From Actinomycetes bacterium (GTDB taxonomy: Bacteria > Actinomycetota > Acidimicrobiia > Acidimicrobiales > Acidimicrobilacustridaceae), in the NCBI GenBank assembly GCA_029782145.1, contig JAKOVH010000021.1, forward strand, positions 143,050-207,049: a stretch of DNA of 64,000 nucleotides, given 5' to 3'. The position numbers and the translations under genes were made by a program. Positions within the stretch are counted from its first letter, which is position 1. Every line of letters begins with the position of its first letter. Shown piece by piece: positions 1 through 8,031 of the stretch. The notes below the pieces were generated by a model that was not told where the DNA came from, did not search any database, and worked only from the letters and a program-made list of their open reading frames with translations.

Positions 1-1
1 G

Positions 2-271
2 TCGCTCGTCGAGCCGGTGTGCGCCGCCCTCGACGCCGCCGGCATCGCCTACGGAAGGGCGACCCGCAACGGCCTCGAGCACCGGGTCACCGTCGTGGAG
101 GTCGGGCTGGTCAAGGGCCTCGAGGTCGACGCCGCCGTCGTCGTCGAGCCCGCGCTGGTCGTCGACGAGGAGGCCCAGGGCGACCGGGCGCTCTACGTCG
201 CCCTCACCCGGGCCACCAAGCGCCTGGCCGTCGTCCACGAGCTCGACCTGCCCCCCTCCCTCCTGCCCTGA
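2..271 (+). CDS. UvrD-like superfamily 1 helicase, C-terminal fragment (5' end outside window)
   Basis: Only the last ~89 codons lie in the window; the frame is open to the left edge and ends at TGA 269-271. The visible part resembles the C-terminal 2A domain of UvrD/HelD-type superfamily 1 helicases. VEVGLVKGLEVDAAVVVEP matches motif V (usually KGLEFD.V), and ALYVALTRATKRLAVVH matches motif VI, which carries the arginine finger region. The family uses ATP to translocate on DNA, or on RNA polymerase in HelD-like members. The fragment cannot tell UvrD, PcrA and HelD apart. The gene converges on the GNAT gene, with a 42-bp palindrome between them. Confidence 0.8.
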   Translation, partial: SLVEPVCAALDAAGIAYGRATRNGLEHRVTVVEVGLVKGLEVDAAVVVEPALVVDEEAQGDRALYVALTRATKRLAVVHELDLPPSLLP

Positions 272-288
272 CCCTCACCCACCGACCG

Positions 289-330
289 CTGGCTCGATCG
301 GTGACCTCATGAGGTGATGGATCGAGCCAG
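289..330. repeat. 42-bp imperfect palindrome, copy 1 (possible bidirectional terminator)
   Basis: Arms CTGGCTCGATC and GATCGAGCCAG flank a central perfect palindrome ACCTCATGAGGT, with a short mismatched bubble between arm and centre. The same sequence recurs at 1185-1226 and, inverted, at 23239-23280. It lies between two convergent genes 18 nt after the helicase stop, which suits a shared transcription terminator. There is no U-tract. Confidence 0.8.
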
Positions 331-339
331 CGGTGGGGT

Positions 340-1161
340 TCAGGCGGGAGCGAAGCGGACGAGGCCGGCCTGGCGGTAGATCGACCGGTAGCCCATCCGG
401 GTGTAGATCGGCTCACCCATCGGTGACGCCTGGAGGCCCACGAACGGCGCCCCGCGCTCGAACCCGCGGTTGGTGACCGCCCGGGTGACGAGCTCGCCGA
501 GGCCCCGCCCCCTCGCGGACTCGAGCGTCCCCACGTAGTAGACGCCCGCCATGGCGTGGCTGTGCACGACCTGGGCGGTGGCCACGGGCTCACCGCGGAC
601 GAAGGCGAGCACCGTCTCCACGTGGGGCTCGAGCACGCGGTCGAGGGCCACGATGCTGGGCCGGATGGCACCGGCGGGAGCGCCGAGCGACTGGTACGAC
701 GCGTCGACGATGTCGGCGAAGGCCTCGACGTGGGCGAGCTCGGCGACCCACACCAGGGTGACGTCGTCGGCGGGTGGAGGGCCGTCGACCGGCTCGTCGC
801 ACACCATCTGCGGGCTGTCGCGCAGCACCAGCAGGCCTGCCGCCTCGGCGGCGGCGCGCAGGTCGTCGTCGGCCCCGTCGACCACGTTCACCGTGTAGCC
901 GGTGCCTCGCCGGCCGAACCACTCGTCGGCGGTGTCCAGCACCACTGCGGCCGGAGTCGAGGGGTCGAGGCGGACCACCCCGTTGAGCGACACGGGGAAC
1001 TCCGACGCCGTCGCCCACAGCACGAGCCCGTCGCGCTCCTCGACCGCGCCGGCGGAGCCCGACCAGCGGCCCAGCTCCCGGCAGAACTCGACGTAGTTGA
1101 GCCGGCAGGCGCGGGCGACGGGGTCGTCGAGGGGCCCGGGAAGGTCGGTCGGGACGGCCAT
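340..1161 (-). CDS. GNAT family N-acetyltransferase
   Basis: A 273-residue protein, probably cytoplasmic, whose C-terminal half (from about residue 135) looks like a GCN5-related acetyltransferase fold. It has a beta4-like strand AGVYYVGTLESARGRGLGEL, containing the acetyl-CoA pyrophosphate loop (R-x-x-G-x-G/A form, here ARGRGLG), then a late strand and loop with PIYTRMGYRSIYR, typical of the final GNAT strands. The N-terminal ~130 residues form a second, less recognisable domain, as in two-domain GNAT proteins. The substrate cannot be told. The ATG at 1161 follows a CAGGCT hexamer 7 nt upstream with no Shine-Dalgarno sequence, suggesting a leaderless message. Confidence 0.8.
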   Translation of the reverse strand: MAVPTDLPGPLDDPVARACRLNYVEFCRELGRWSGSAGAVEERDGLVLWATASEFPVSLNGVVRLDPSTPAAVVLDTADEWFGRRGTGYTVNVVDGADDDLRAAAEAAGLLVLRDSPQMVCDEPVDGPPPADDVTLVWVAELAHVEAFADIVDASYQSLGAPAGAIRPSIVALDRVLEPHVETVLAFVRGEPVATAQVVHSHAMAGVYYVGTLESARGRGLGELVTRAVTNRGFERGAPFVGLQASPMGEPIYTRMGYRSIYRQAGLVRFAPA

Positions 1162-1168
1162 CGCCCGA

Positions 1169-1174
1169 AGCCTG
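1169..1174 (-). promoter_or_regulatory. Candidate -10 element (CAGGCT) of the GNAT gene
   Basis: CAGGCT on the minus strand lies 7 nt before the ATG, and no ribosome binding site follows. It fits the leaderless pattern seen repeatedly in this window (TANNNT, here with C at position 1). Confidence 0.4.
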
Positions 1175-1184
1175 CCAGGGATCC

Positions 1185-1226
1185 CTGGCTCGATCGGTGA
1201 CCTCATGAGGTGATGGATCGAGCCAG
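1185..1226. repeat. 42-bp imperfect palindrome, copy 2
   Basis: Identical in sequence and orientation to copy 1 at 289-330. It sits after the stop of the minus-strand DtxR-type gene and just upstream of the GNAT promoter, so it may terminate dtxR transcription before the next gene begins. Confidence 0.8.
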
Positions 1227-1230
1227 CGGT

Positions 1231-1259
1231 GGGGGGGGATGGGGTCGGTGGGGGGCGGG
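1231..1259 (+). other. Potential G-quadruplex motif
   Basis: Four guanine runs (8, 4, 6 and 3 G) are separated by loops AT, TCGGT and C, matching the G3+N1-7 quadruplex pattern on the plus strand. It lies in the 3' flank of the minus-strand DtxR-type gene. In the minus-strand RNA the run is C-rich, so any quadruplex would form in DNA. Confidence 0.5.
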
Positions 1260-1277
1260 TGGATCGGGTCGGCGGCG

Positions 1278-1949
1278 TCAGCCCGACGTGACGAGGATGC
1301 GGGTGCTGGCGAACGAGCCGATGCCGACGTGGCGCCCCTCGATCTCGACCGTGGTGGTGCCGTCGGGTGAGGCGGCGGTGACGGTGCCGGCGTGGCCCGG
1401 CAGGAGCGAGGAGGTCTCGAGGAACTCGAGCAGGCCGGGGGTGAACTCCAGCTCCTCGGGGATGCGGCTGACCACGAAGCTCTGGCCGACCTCGAGCCGG
1501 TCGAGGGTGACCGTGGACGGCGGCTGGTAGTCGGTGCCCGGGATGGGGTTGCCGTGGGGGCAGGTGGTGGGGTCGCCCAGCACCCGCATCATGGCGGCCT
1601 CCACGGTCGGGGAGATCACGTGCTCCCAGCGACCCGCCTCGACGTGGGCCTCCGCCCAGGACAGGCCGAGCAGGTCGGTGAGGAAGCGCTCGGCCAGGCG
1701 GTGGCGGCGCACGACGGTCTCGGCCAGCGACATGCCGTCGTCGGTGAGGCGGATGGCGCCGGCGTCGACCCTGACCAGGTCGGCCTTCTCCATGCGCCGG
1801 ATCATCTCCGACACCGCCGGACGGGAGACCTCGAGCCGCTCGGCGATGCGGGCCTGGATGACGTCGACGTCGTCCTCCCGCAGCTCGAAGATGGCCTCGC
1901 AGTACTCCTCGAAGGCCGGGTGCCACTCCCGTGGCTGGTGCGCTGCCAT
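1278..1949 (-). CDS. DtxR/MntR family metal-dependent transcriptional regulator
   Basis: A 223-residue cytoplasmic repressor of the iron/manganese-responsive DtxR family. A winged helix-turn-helix spans about residues 28-72 (RLEVSRPAVSEMIRRMEK is the recognition part). A dimerisation and metal-binding domain follows with H83, E87, H102 and WEH at 108-110, then the conserved NPIPG at 134-138. A FeoA/SH3-like domain (about 150-223) closes the protein. The DtxR primary-site Met10 and Cys102 are replaced here by Glu15 and Gly106. Glu15 and Glu18 align instead with the Asp8/Glu11 pair of MntR, so manganese sensing is possible (inference). The ATG at 1949 follows TAGACT 8 nt upstream. It is divergent from lhr. 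Confidence 0.9.
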   Translation of the reverse strand: MAAHQPREWHPAFEEYCEAIFELREDDVDVIQARIAERLEVSRPAVSEMIRRMEKADLVRVDAGAIRLTDDGMSLAETVVRRHRLAERFLTDLLGLSWAEAHVEAGRWEHVISPTVEAAMMRVLGDPTTCPHGNPIPGTDYQPPSTVTLDRLEVGQSFVVSRIPEELEFTPGLLEFLETSSLLPGHAGTVTAASPDGTTTVEIEGRHVGIGSFASTRILVTSG

Positions 1950-1957
1950 GGCTCCGG

Positions 1958-1963
1958 AGTCTA
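1958..1963 (-). promoter_or_regulatory. Candidate -10 element (TAGACT) of the DtxR-type gene
   Basis: TAGACT on the minus strand is separated from the ATG by 8 nt (CCGGAGCC). This gives a leaderless or near-leaderless transcript. Confidence 0.5.
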
Positions 1964-2061
1964 GGGCGTCGCCTGCGCCACCGGTCCGGGCGGCCCGGCC
2001 CCGCCGGACCCGGACGCGGACCGGCGTCGACGGGCCAGGTGAACTGGCGTTTGCCTCTCGG

Positions 2062-2067
2062 TAGCCT
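2062..2067 (+). promoter_or_regulatory. Candidate -10 element (TAGCCT) of lhr
   Basis: TAGCCT ends 7 nt before the GTG start of lhr and no Shine-Dalgarno sequence lies between. This supports GTG 2075 as the first codon of a leaderless mRNA. Confidence 0.5.
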
Positions 2068-2074
2068 GGCTCGG

Positions 2075-5000
2075 GTGAGCCCGCCCGACGCCGTCGACCC
2101 CCTCGAGCGCTTCTCGGAGCCGGTGCGGGCGTGGTTCTCCACCACCTTCGCCGAGGCCACCCCGCCGCAGGCCCAGGGCTGGCCGGCCATCGCCTCGGGC
2201 GAGCACACGCTCGTCCTGGCCCCGACCGGGTCGGGCAAGACGTTGGCCGCCTTCCTCTGGGGCCTCGACCGGCTGGTGTCGAGCCCGCCACCGGAGGACC
2301 GGGAGCGCCGGACCCGACTGCTCTACGTGTCGCCGCTGCGGGCGCTGGCCGTCGACGTCGAGAAGAACCTGCGCGCCCCGCTGGCCGGCATCGGCCTGGC
2401 CGCCGAGCGGCTGGGGGTCCCGTTCCACCCGCCGGTGGTGGGCACGCGCACGGGCGACACCCCGGCCGACGAGCGGCGCCGCATGCTGCGGAACCCGCCC
2501 GACCTGCTCATCACCACGCCCGAGTCGCTCTACCTCATGCTCACGTCGTCGGCGCGCGACAACCTCCGCGGCGTCGAGGCGGTGATCATCGACGAGATCC
2601 ACGCCTTGGCCCCCACCAAGCGGGGTGCCCACCTGTCGCTCTCCCTCGAGCGCCTCGACCGCGTCACCGACCGGCCCGTGCAGCGCATCGGGCTGTCGGC
2701 CACCCAGCGCCCGCTCGACGAGATCGCCCGCTTCCTGGCGGGCCACGACGGCGCCACGGGCCGCGCCCGGCCCGTCACCATCGTCGACGCCGGGGTGCGC
2801 AAGCCGCTCGACATCGAGGTCGTGGTGCCGGTGGAGGACATGGGCGCCCTCGGCGAGGTGATCGACGAGCCGGTGAGCGGCCCGGCCGCGGCCGGACCCA
2901 CCCGCCGCTCCATCTGGCCCTCGCTGCACCCCCGTCTGCTCGAGCTGGTCGAGCAGCACCGCTCCACCATCATCTTCGTGAACGCCCGCCGCCTGGCCGA
3001 GCGCCTCGCCACCCGGCTCAACGAGCTGCACCTCGAGGGAGAGAACCGCTCGGCCGAGGCCACCGGCACCGCGCCCGAGCCGGGGAGGGAGCTGGTGATG
3101 GCCCACCACGGCTCGCTCAGCCGGGAGCGGCGGCTTTTCATCGAGGACCAGCTCAAGCGGGGCGAGCTGAAGGGGCTGGTCGCCACCTCGTCGCTCGAGC
3201 TGGGAATCGACATGGGGGCCGTCGACCTGGTGGTGCAGGTCGAGTCGCCCGGGGCGGTGAGCCGCGGGCTGCAGCGCATCGGCCGAGCCGGCCACCAGGT
3301 GGGCGAGCCCAGCCGGGGCAAGCTCTTCCCCAAGCACCGCAACGACCTGGTCGAGGCGGCGGTGGTGGTCGACCGCATGAAGCAGGGTCTGATCGAGCAC
3401 ACCCGTTACCCCCGCAACCCCCTCGACGTGCTCGCTCAGCAGATCGTGGCCATGGTGGCCATGGACGACTGGCCGGTCGCCGAGCTCACCACCCTGGTTC
3501 GTTCGTCGGCGAACTACTCCGAGCTCACCGACGAGGTGCTCGCCAACGTGCTCGATCTGCTCGCCGGCCGCTACCCGAGCGAGGAGTTCGGCGAGCTGCG
3601 TCCCCGCGTGGTGTGGGACCGCATCGACGGCACCGTGCGGGCCCGCGCCGGCGCCCAGCGCCTGGCCGTCACCTCCGGCGGCACCATCGTCGACCGGGGC
3701 CTGTTCGGCGTGTTCCTCCCCGACGGCACCCGGGTGGGTGAGCTCGACGAGGAGATGGTCTACGAGAGCCGCCCCGGCGAGACGTTCCTGCTCGGCGCCT
3801 CGACCTGGCGCATCGAGGACATCACCCACGAGCGGGTCGTGGTCACCCCCGCTCCCGGCCAGCCCGGCAAGATGCCGTTCTGGCACGGCGACGGGCCAGG
3901 TCGCCCCCTCGAGCTGGGCCGGGCCCTCGGCGAGTTCGTGCGCACCGTGCGGGCCCAGCCCCGGGCCGAGGCGCTGGTCACGCTGCAGGCGCGCCACGAC
4001 CTCGACCCGCTCGCAGCTGAGAACCTGCTCGCCTACCTCGACGAGCAAGCCGAAGCGTGCGGGGGAGTGGTGCCCGACGACCGCACGGTGGTGGTCGAGC
4101 GCTTCCGCGACGAGATCGGCGACTGGCGCGTGTGCGTGCACACGCCGTTCGGCGCCCAGGTCCACGCCCCGTGGGGCATGGCGTTGCAGGCTCGGCTGGC
4201 CGAGCGGTGGGGCGGCGACGTCGAGCTCATCTGGAGCGACGACGGCATCGTGATGCGCCTGCCCGAGGCCATCGACTCGTTCCCCACCGAGGAGCTCGCC
4301 GTCGACCCGGCCGAGATCGACGAGCTCGTCATCTCCCAGCTGCCCAACACCGCCATGTTCGCGGGGCGGTTCCGGGAGTGCGCAGCCCGGGCCCTCCTGC
4401 TGCCACGGTGGCGGCCCGACCGGCGCACGCCGCTGTGGCAGCAGCGCCAGCGGGCGGCCGACCTGCTGGGCGTGGCCGCCCGCTACCCCGACTTCCCGAT
4501 CCTGCTCGAGACCACCCGTGAGTGCCTCAACGACGTGTTCGACCTCCCCGCCCTGCGCGAGGTCCTCACCGACCTGCGGTCCCGCCAGGTGAAGATGGTC
4601 GCGGTCGAGACGCCCCGGGCGTCGCCGTTCGCCCAGTCGCTGCTGTTCGGCTGGATCGCCGTCTACATGTACGAAGGCGACGCCCCGCTGGCCGAGCGCC
4701 GAGCGGCCGCCCTCGCCCTCGACCGGGAGCTGCTGCGCGAGCTGCTCGGTGCCGAGGAGCTGCGCGAGCTGGTCGACCCGTCGGTGCTCGCCGACCTGGA
4801 GCTGGAGCTGCAGCGGCTGGCCGACGGCCGCCGGGCGCGAGACGCCGACGAGGTGCACGACCTGCTGCGCGTGCTGGGCCCGCTCGGGCGGTGGGAGGTG
4901 GAGGCGCGCACCGATGCCCCCGAGCCCGACGACGCGTCGGCGGTCGTGGGCGCCTGGCTGGACCGGCTGGTGCGCGAGCGGCGGGCGATCGTGGTGAACG

Positions 5001-6685
5001 TCGCCGGCGAGGAGCGCTGGGCCGCCGCCGAGGACGCCGCCCGCCTGCGCGACGCCCTCGGCGTGGCGTTGCCGCCCGGGCTGCCGGCGGCGTTCACCGA
5101 CCCCGTGCCCGATCCGATGGGCGACCTGGTGGCGCGCTTCGCCCGCACCCACGGCCCGTTCCTCACCGCCCAGGTCGCCACCCGATACGGGGTCGGCGCC
5201 GACCGGGTGCTGCCGGCGCTCTTGCGTCTGGAGGCCGACGGGCGCGTCGTGCGCGGCGAGTTCCGGCCCGACGGCATCGAACGGGAGTGGTGCGACGACG
5301 ACGTGCTGCGCCAGCTACGCCGCCGGTCGCTGGCGGCCCTGCGCCGCGAGGTCGAACCGGTCGAGGGCGACGCCCTGGCCCGGTTCCTGCCGAGCTGGCA
5401 GGGCGTGGGCTCGCCCCGCAAGGGCCTCGACGCGCTGGTCGAGGCGGTGGGCGCCCTCCAGGGGGTCGCCGTGCCGGCGTCGGTGCTGGAGGCCGACGTG
5501 CTGGCCGTGCGCGTCGCCGACTACCGGCCGGCCGACCTCGACGCCCTCTGCACCGCCGGGGAGCTCGTCTGGGTCGGGGCCGGTGGGCTGGGCACCGGCG
5601 ACGGCCGGGTCCGCCTGCTCTTCCGCGACCAGGCCGCGCTGCTGGTCGAGCCGCCGTCCGCCGACCACCTCGGCGACGTGCTCGCCGACCCCGTCGCCGC
5701 CGCCCTCCACCAGCACCTCGCCGAGCGGGGTGCCTCGTTCTGGCCGGAGCTCGTCGCCGCCGCCCAGGCCGCCGGCCAGCCCTACGACGAGCCCACCGTG
5801 CTCGAGGCGCTGTGGTCGCTGGTGTGGGCCGGCCTGGCCACCAACGACTCCGTGGCCCCGCTGCGGGCACTGGTGGCGTCGGGCGGCCGGCGCACCGCGT
5901 CCGGTCGGCGCAGCGGCGCCGGGCGCGGCGGCGCGGCCGGCGCGCGGTCCAGCGCGCTGCGGTCGGTGGGCTGGCGGCCGAACCTGGGGCGGCCCTCGCT
6001 CGGATCGCTCTCCCGTCTCGGGCCGCCGGCGGCCGCCGGGCGCTGGTCGCTCGTGGCGCCGCTGCTCGAGCCGCGGCCGAGCCCCACCGAGGCGGCCCAC
6101 GCCACCGCGCTGCAGCTGCTCGAGCGCCACGGCGTGCTGACCCGTGAGGCCGTGCTGGCCGAGGGGCTGGCGGGTGGCTTCGCCGCCGTCTACCCCGTGC
6201 TCAAGGCCCTGGAGGAGCGGGGCCAGGTCCGCCGGGGCTACTTCGTGGCGGGGCTCGGTGGCGCCCAGTTCGCCCTGCCAGGCGCCGTCGACCGCCTGCG
6301 GGCGGTGCGGGAGCCCGACCCCGACGACGAGGCGTTCGTGGTGCTGGCCGCCACCGACCCGGCCCAGCCCTTCGGCGCCGCCCTCCCGTGGCCCGCCTCG
6401 CCGGGGCGCCCGGCGCGGGCCGCCGGCGCCCTCGTGGTGCTGGCCGCCGGCCATGCCGTCACCTACCTCGAGCGGGGCGGGCGCTCACTCGTCGTGTTCC
6501 CCGAGGCGGCCCACCACCCGGGCTGGGCCGGGGCGGTGGCCGGCCTGGTCGGGCGCGGCCGAGCCCGGCGCCTGGAGATCGCCCGCATCGACGGCGAGCC
6601 GGCGGCCGAGTCGCCCCACGCCGAGGCCCTCCGCACCGCCGGCTTCCGCGACGGCTACCGGGGCCTGGTGCTGGGCGGGCGCTGA
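2075..6685 (+). CDS. lhr: Lhr-type ATP-dependent helicase (large helicase-related protein)
   Basis: A 1536-residue superfamily 2 helicase close to the usual ~1500 residues of bacterial Lhr, a 3'-5' DNA/RNA-DNA translocase linked to DNA repair. RecA-like domain 1 carries the Walker A motif APTGSGKT (about 49-56), TTPESL, the DEIH box (173-176) and SAT (208-210). Domain 2 carries TSSLELGIDMG (371-381) and QRIGRAGH (400-407). The winged-helix and Lhr-core domains follow, then a long C-terminal part. An Arg/Gly/Ser-rich low-complexity stretch at about 1267-1325 interrupts the C-terminal region. GTG 2075 is chosen over upstream in-frame codons because homology begins there and a TAGCCT element precedes it. 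Lhr followed by a Nei-type glycosylase matches the lhr-nei2 order of Mycobacterium. Confidence 0.93.
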   Translation: MSPPDAVDPLERFSEPVRAWFSTTFAEATPPQAQGWPAIASGEHTLVLAPTGSGKTLAAFLWGLDRLVSSPPPEDRERRTRLLYVSPLRALAVDVEKNLRAPLAGIGLAAERLGVPFHPPVVGTRTGDTPADERRRMLRNPPDLLITTPESLYLMLTSSARDNLRGVEAVIIDEIHALAPTKRGAHLSLSLERLDRVTDRPVQRIGLSATQRPLDEIARFLAGHDGATGRARPVTIVDAGVRKPLDIEVVVPVEDMGALGEVIDEPVSGPAAAGPTRRSIWPSLHPRLLELVEQHRSTIIFVNARRLAERLATRLNELHLEGENRSAEATGTAPEPGRELVMAHHGSLSRERRLFIEDQLKRGELKGLVATSSLELGIDMGAVDLVVQVESPGAVSRGLQRIGRAGHQVGEPSRGKLFPKHRNDLVEAAVVVDRMKQGLIEHTRYPRNPLDVLAQQIVAMVAMDDWPVAELTTLVRSSANYSELTDEVLANVLDLLAGRYPSEEFGELRPRVVWDRIDGTVRARAGAQRLAVTSGGTIVDRGLFGVFLPDGTRVGELDEEMVYESRPGETFLLGASTWRIEDITHERVVVTPAPGQPGKMPFWHGDGPGRPLELGRALGEFVRTVRAQPRAEALVTLQARHDLDPLAAENLLAYLDEQAEACGGVVPDDRTVVVERFRDEIGDWRVCVHTPFGAQVHAPWGMALQARLAERWGGDVELIWSDDGIVMRLPEAIDSFPTEELAVDPAEIDELVISQLPNTAMFAGRFRECAARALLLPRWRPDRRTPLWQQRQRAADLLGVAARYPDFPILLETTRECLNDVFDLPALREVLTDLRSRQVKMVAVETPRASPFAQSLLFGWIAVYMYEGDAPLAERRAAALALDRELLRELLGAEELRELVDPSVLADLELELQRLADGRRARDADEVHDLLRVLGPLGRWEVEARTDAPEPDDASAVVGAWLDRLVRERRAIVVNVAGEERWAAAEDAARLRDALGVALPPGLPAAFTDPVPDPMGDLVARFARTHGPFLTAQVATRYGVGADRVLPALLRLEADGRVVRGEFRPDGIEREWCDDDVLRQLRRRSLAALRREVEPVEGDALARFLPSWQGVGSPRKGLDALVEAVGALQGVAVPASVLEADVLAVRVADYRPADLDALCTAGELVWVGAGGLGTGDGRVRLLFRDQAALLVEPPSADHLGDVLADPVAAALHQHLAERGASFWPELVAAAQAAGQPYDEPTVLEALWSLVWAGLATNDSVAPLRALVASGGRRTASGRRSGAGRGGAAGARSSALRSVGWRPNLGRPSLGSLSRLGPPAAAGRWSLVAPLLEPRPSPTEAAHATALQLLERHGVLTREAVLAEGLAGGFAAVYPVLKALEERGQVRRGYFVAGLGGAQFALPGAVDRLRAVREPDPDDEAFVVLAATDPAQPFGAALPWPASPGRPARAAGALVVLAAGHAVTYLERGGRSLVVFPEAAHHPGWAGAVAGLVGRGRARRLEIARIDGEPAAESPHAEALRTAGFRDGYRGLVLGGR

Positions 6686-6713
6686 GCGGCGCCGACCGGG
6701 AGAGGAGCACCAC

Positions 6714-7592
6714 GTGCCCGAGGGCGACACCATCCACCGGGCCGCCGCCCGCCTCCGCCCGGCGCTGGCCGGCCGGCCGCTGGTGCGCTTCGAGGCGCCC
6801 CGGACGCCTCGGCCCTGGCCGGCGGCGGGCACCCTGGTCACCGAGGTGGAGGCGCAGGGCAAGCACCTGCTCGTGCACTTCGCCGACGGCTGGACCCTCC
6901 AGACCCACATGCGCATGGCGGGCAGCTGGCACCTCTACCGGCCCGGTGAGCGGTGGAGGAAGCCGCCCCACCTGGTGCGTGCCCTGGTCGAGGTCGGCGC
7001 CGACCCGACGGCCGCCGGTGCCGACGCCGACCCTCCGGGGACGGCGGGGACGGCGGGGACGGCGGGGACTGCGGCGAGCGCGGGGGACGACGGCTGGGTG
7101 GCGGTGTGCTTCTCGGCGCCGGTGGTCGAGCTGGTGCGCCGGCCCCGCACCGACCACCTCGGCCCCGACCTGTGCGAGCCCGACGCCGACCTCGACGAGG
7201 TGGTCCGGCGGATGGGCCAGCTCGACCCCACCACCCCGCTCGTCGACGTCCTGCTCGACCAGCGCGTCTGCTGCGGGGTCGGCAACGTCTACAAGAGCGA
7301 GGTGCCCTTCGCTCTCGGCCTGCACCCGCTCACCCCGATCGGTGCGCTCGACGAGGCCCGGCGCCGGGCCGTCGCCGCCACCGCGGCCCGGCAGCTGCAG
7401 GCCAACCTCACCACCACCTCTCGCACCACGGTGGCCGGGCCGCCCGGCACCCTCGGGGTGTACGGCCGCCGGCGCGAGCCGTGCCGGCGCTGCGGCACAC
7501 CCGTGGCCTGGGCCCGCACCGGCACCCACGCCCGGGGCACCTACTGGTGCCCGTCGTGCCAGCCCGACCCGCCGGCCCCTGCCCCGACCTGA
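6714..7592 (+). CDS. nei: Fpg/Nei family DNA glycosylase (endonuclease VIII-like)
   Basis: A 292-residue bifunctional base-excision enzyme that would remove oxidised pyrimidines and cleave the abasic site. The N-terminal PEGDTIHR gives the catalytic Pro2 and Glu3 after Met removal; PEGD is typical of Nei rather than Fpg (PELPE). Other marks are the beta-hairpin lysine in GKHLLVHF, the helix-two-turn-helix VCCGVGNVYKSEV, and a C-terminal Cys4 zinc finger (CRRCGT ... RGTYWCPSC) with the DNA-contacting arginine. An in-frame GTA tripeptide repeat is inserted in the mid-region. GTG 6714 follows a GGGAGAGGAG ribosome binding site 28 nt after lhr, so the two are probably co-transcribed. Confidence 0.92.
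   Translation: MPEGDTIHRAAARLRPALAGRPLVRFEAPRTPRPWPAAGTLVTEVEAQGKHLLVHFADGWTLQTHMRMAGSWHLYRPGERWRKPPHLVRALVEVGADPTAAGADADPPGTAGTAGTAGTAASAGDDGWVAVCFSAPVVELVRRPRTDHLGPDLCEPDADLDEVVRRMGQLDPTTPLVDVLLDQRVCCGVGNVYKSEVPFALGLHPLTPIGALDEARRRAVAATAARQLQANLTTTSRTTVAGPPGTLGVYGRRREPCRRCGTPVAWARTGTHARGTYWCPSCQPDPPAPAPT
7041..7067 (+). repeat. 9-bp tandem repeat inside nei
   Basis: Three perfect copies of ACGGCGGGG in frame, encoding Thr-Ala-Gly three times, followed by a diverged copy. It lies in a loop between the two nei domains and is a likely site of copy-number variation without frameshift. Confidence 0.85.
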
Positions 7593-7635
7593 CCACATCC
7601 CCGGGCGCCGAGGCCCTGGCCAGGTGGTGTCGCGG

Positions 7636-8031
7636 TCAGGCCCGCCCGAGCACGCGGGTGACCGACAGCTCGATCACCACCCGGTCGGCGCGCTCGCCGG
7701 GCGGGCGGTAGCGCTCGGCGTAGCGGCGCACCCCCTCGGCGACGCGGGCCGGGTCGGCGGTGACCACCGCCGTGCCCTCCAGGGTGAGCCACCGGCCCCC
7801 GTCGACCTGCGACACGGCGGCGGGGCTGCCGGGCCGGGCCACCAGGTTGCGGGCCTTGCGGCTCCCGGCCCAGGTGATGACCCGCACGAGCCCGGTGTCG
7901 CCGTCCCAGCTGAAGCCGACGGGGACGACGTGGGGGGTCCAGTCGGGTCGCATCGTGGTGAGCGTGGCCAGATGGCGCTCGGCGAGGAACGCACGCACGT
8001 CGGGCGGGAGGGCACGGGGGTCGAGGGCCAT
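7636..8031 (-). CDS. PPOX-class (split beta-barrel) oxidoreductase, probably F420-dependent
   Basis: A 131-residue single-domain protein of the pyridoxamine 5'-phosphate oxidase-like fold. It starts AFLAERHLATLTTMRPDWTP, continues with HVVPVGFSWDGD and RKARNLVARPG, and ends with GGRWLTLEGTAVVTADP. These blocks match the family annotated as PPOX-class F420-dependent enzymes in Actinobacteria (deazaflavin-dependent reduction of small hydrophobic substrates). FMN or heme binding cannot be excluded from sequence alone. ATG 8031 is preceded by a GC-rich tandem repeat rather than a clear ribosome binding site. It lies downstream of, and in the same direction as, the ABC permease, and converges on nei. 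Confidence 0.8.
   Translation of the reverse strand: MALDPRALPPDVRAFLAERHLATLTTMRPDWTPHVVPVGFSWDGDTGLVRVITWAGSRKARNLVARPGSPAAVSQVDGGRWLTLEGTAVVTADPARVAEGVRRYAERYRPPGERADRVVIELSVTRVLGRA

Noticed and set aside
1961..5152. A long open frame of over 1000 codons on the minus strand opposite lhr
   Set aside because: It is antisense to a helicase with clear motifs. Its translation is a low-complexity Gly/Ala/His/Arg mixture typical of GC-rich shadow frames. Many similar frames across the window were dropped for the same reason.
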